A stretch of 64,000 nucleotides of DNA from an uncultured Sulfitobacter sp. (GTDB taxonomy: Bacteria > Pseudomonadota > Alphaproteobacteria > Rhodobacterales > Rhodobacteraceae): assembly GCA_937928635.1 (NCBI GenBank), contig CALFWM010000038.1:1-64000 (forward strand), given 5' to 3'. The position numbers were made by a program, and so were the translations under genes. Below, piece after piece: positions 63,526 to 64,000 of the stretch. The notes under the pieces were generated by a model. That model was not told where the DNA came from and did not search any database. It saw only the letters and a program-made list of their open reading frames with translations. Every line of letters starts with the position of its first letter. Positions within the stretch are counted from its first letter, which is position 1.

Positions 63526-64000
63526 TCATTGATGTGTGAGAGAGTCCGTTGCAATCAGCGACGCACGCCTGCGCGCCACGCCCCACCAACTGCTCAATGC
63601 TGCATATTGGCCCAACACCCGCGCGGCCTCGGGCACCTTTGTGAAATATTCGAGCATTGGGGCAAGATGGATGTCTGCAAGGGTGAAGGCCTTTGCGTTT
63701 AACACGCAGCCGTCCCGGGCAATCGCGTCTAATGCCTGCAAAACGGGCACGGCAGCGTGCAAGCCTTGAGCCACGCGGCTGGCATCCGCCGCCTCACCCA
63801 GATGCGCAAGGTAGAACCCACGCGCAAAAACGTCCCGCACCATGGGGACGTATCCATAGAAATCGACAATCGCGATAACCTGCGCCATTTGCGCGGCTGC
63901 GGCGGCATCCTGCGGCACCAAGGATGTCCCTGTGCTGATTTGATCAAGATAACGCAGAATGGCAGCGGTTTCTGTCAGGGTTATCCTGGCGTGCTGCAAA
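63526..64000 (-). CDS. Glutathione S-transferase family protein, N-terminus missing
   Basis: The last 157 residues of a GST-like protein; the gene runs off the window end, so the N-terminal thioredoxin fold is absent here. LTETAAILRYLDQIS matches the end of the GST N-domain and start of the helical domain, and VLNAKAFTLADIHLAPMLEYF (shown in part: AFTLADIHLAPMLEY) is the C-domain signature. It probably conjugates glutathione or acts as a general thiol protein. Function is not assigned. Confidence 0.85.
   Translation of the reverse strand, partial: LQHARITLTETAAILRYLDQISTGTSLVPQDAAAAAQMAQVIAIVDFYGYVPMVRDVFARGFYLAHLGEAADASRVAQGLHAAVPVLQALDAIARDGCVLNAKAFTLADIHLAPMLEYFTKVPEAARVLGQYAALSSWWGVARRRASLIATDSLTHQ

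Overview
The window is a gene-dense chromosomal segment of a marine alphaproteobacterium, most likely of the Roseobacter group (Rhodobacterales). The basis is the combined gene content: a tauABC/tpa/tauR/xsc/pta locus with a soeABC-type sulfite dehydrogenase, RppH, PhzF, DUF482 and SfsA-Map neighbourhoods, and glnK-amtB. The genus cannot be read from the sequence. No rRNA or tRNA gene, CRISPR array, integrase, transposase or phage module was seen.

Layout. 1-4430: gamma-glutamyltransferase, a MarR regulator and a DEAD-box RNA helicase with a long basic tail. 4600-21054: a taurine locus. tauABC (import) is on the minus strand; tpa, tauR, xsc, pta, ackA and soeABC are on the plus strand, and a minus-strand amidase gene sits between tpa and tauR. 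21060-29800: an M20 amidohydrolase, dapA, a lytic transglycosylase, an EamA exporter, split MnmC-type tRNA modification genes, a MaoC-like hydratase, a VOC protein and an FMN reductase. 29890-39510: an OmpA-like lipoprotein, an AraC-methyltransferase fusion, nth, a PfkB kinase, GNAT, a secreted protein, rppH, fadH, a CorA/ZntB transporter and a LysR regulator. 40050-47040: an OmpA/AhpD/GNAT/CinA-like operon, sfsA-map, an ArsR/SRPBCC pair and an aminotransferase. 47120-55530: rsmD, a ferredoxin reductase, peroxiredoxin, a RidA-GDPD-DUF482-PhhB operon and a two-gene type I secretion exporter. 55730-64000: PhzF, PBP1A, glnK-amtB, an aromatic/aspartate aminotransferase with sseA, a glycine-rich membrane protein and a GST cut by the window end.

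The best integrated system is the taurine pathway: TauABC imports taurine; Tpa transaminates it to sulfoacetaldehyde; Xsc makes acetyl phosphate and sulfite; Pta and AckA take acetyl phosphate to acetyl-CoA or acetate plus ATP; SoeABC oxidises sulfite. Direct repeats of a CTGGAC-like box, 22-23 bp apart, lie upstream of tpa, tauR and xsc, with a weaker pair towards tauA. They are candidate TauR sites. No sulfate/sulfite exporter or alanine dehydrogenase is in the window.

The noncoding DNA is rich in structure: a recurring GTAAGGCGGGC palindrome (six copies), a nested inverted-repeat cassette at 37171-37488, two arrays of three consecutive hairpins between convergent genes, a dispersed 25-bp repeat with an attached hairpin (two copies), and an 11-bp tandem repeat just before soeB. 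I found no clear evidence of an undescribed multi-gene system. The most unusual protein-level observations are an acetate kinase-like protein with a glycine at a catalytic aspartate position and a TauC permease with a large predicted periplasmic insertion.
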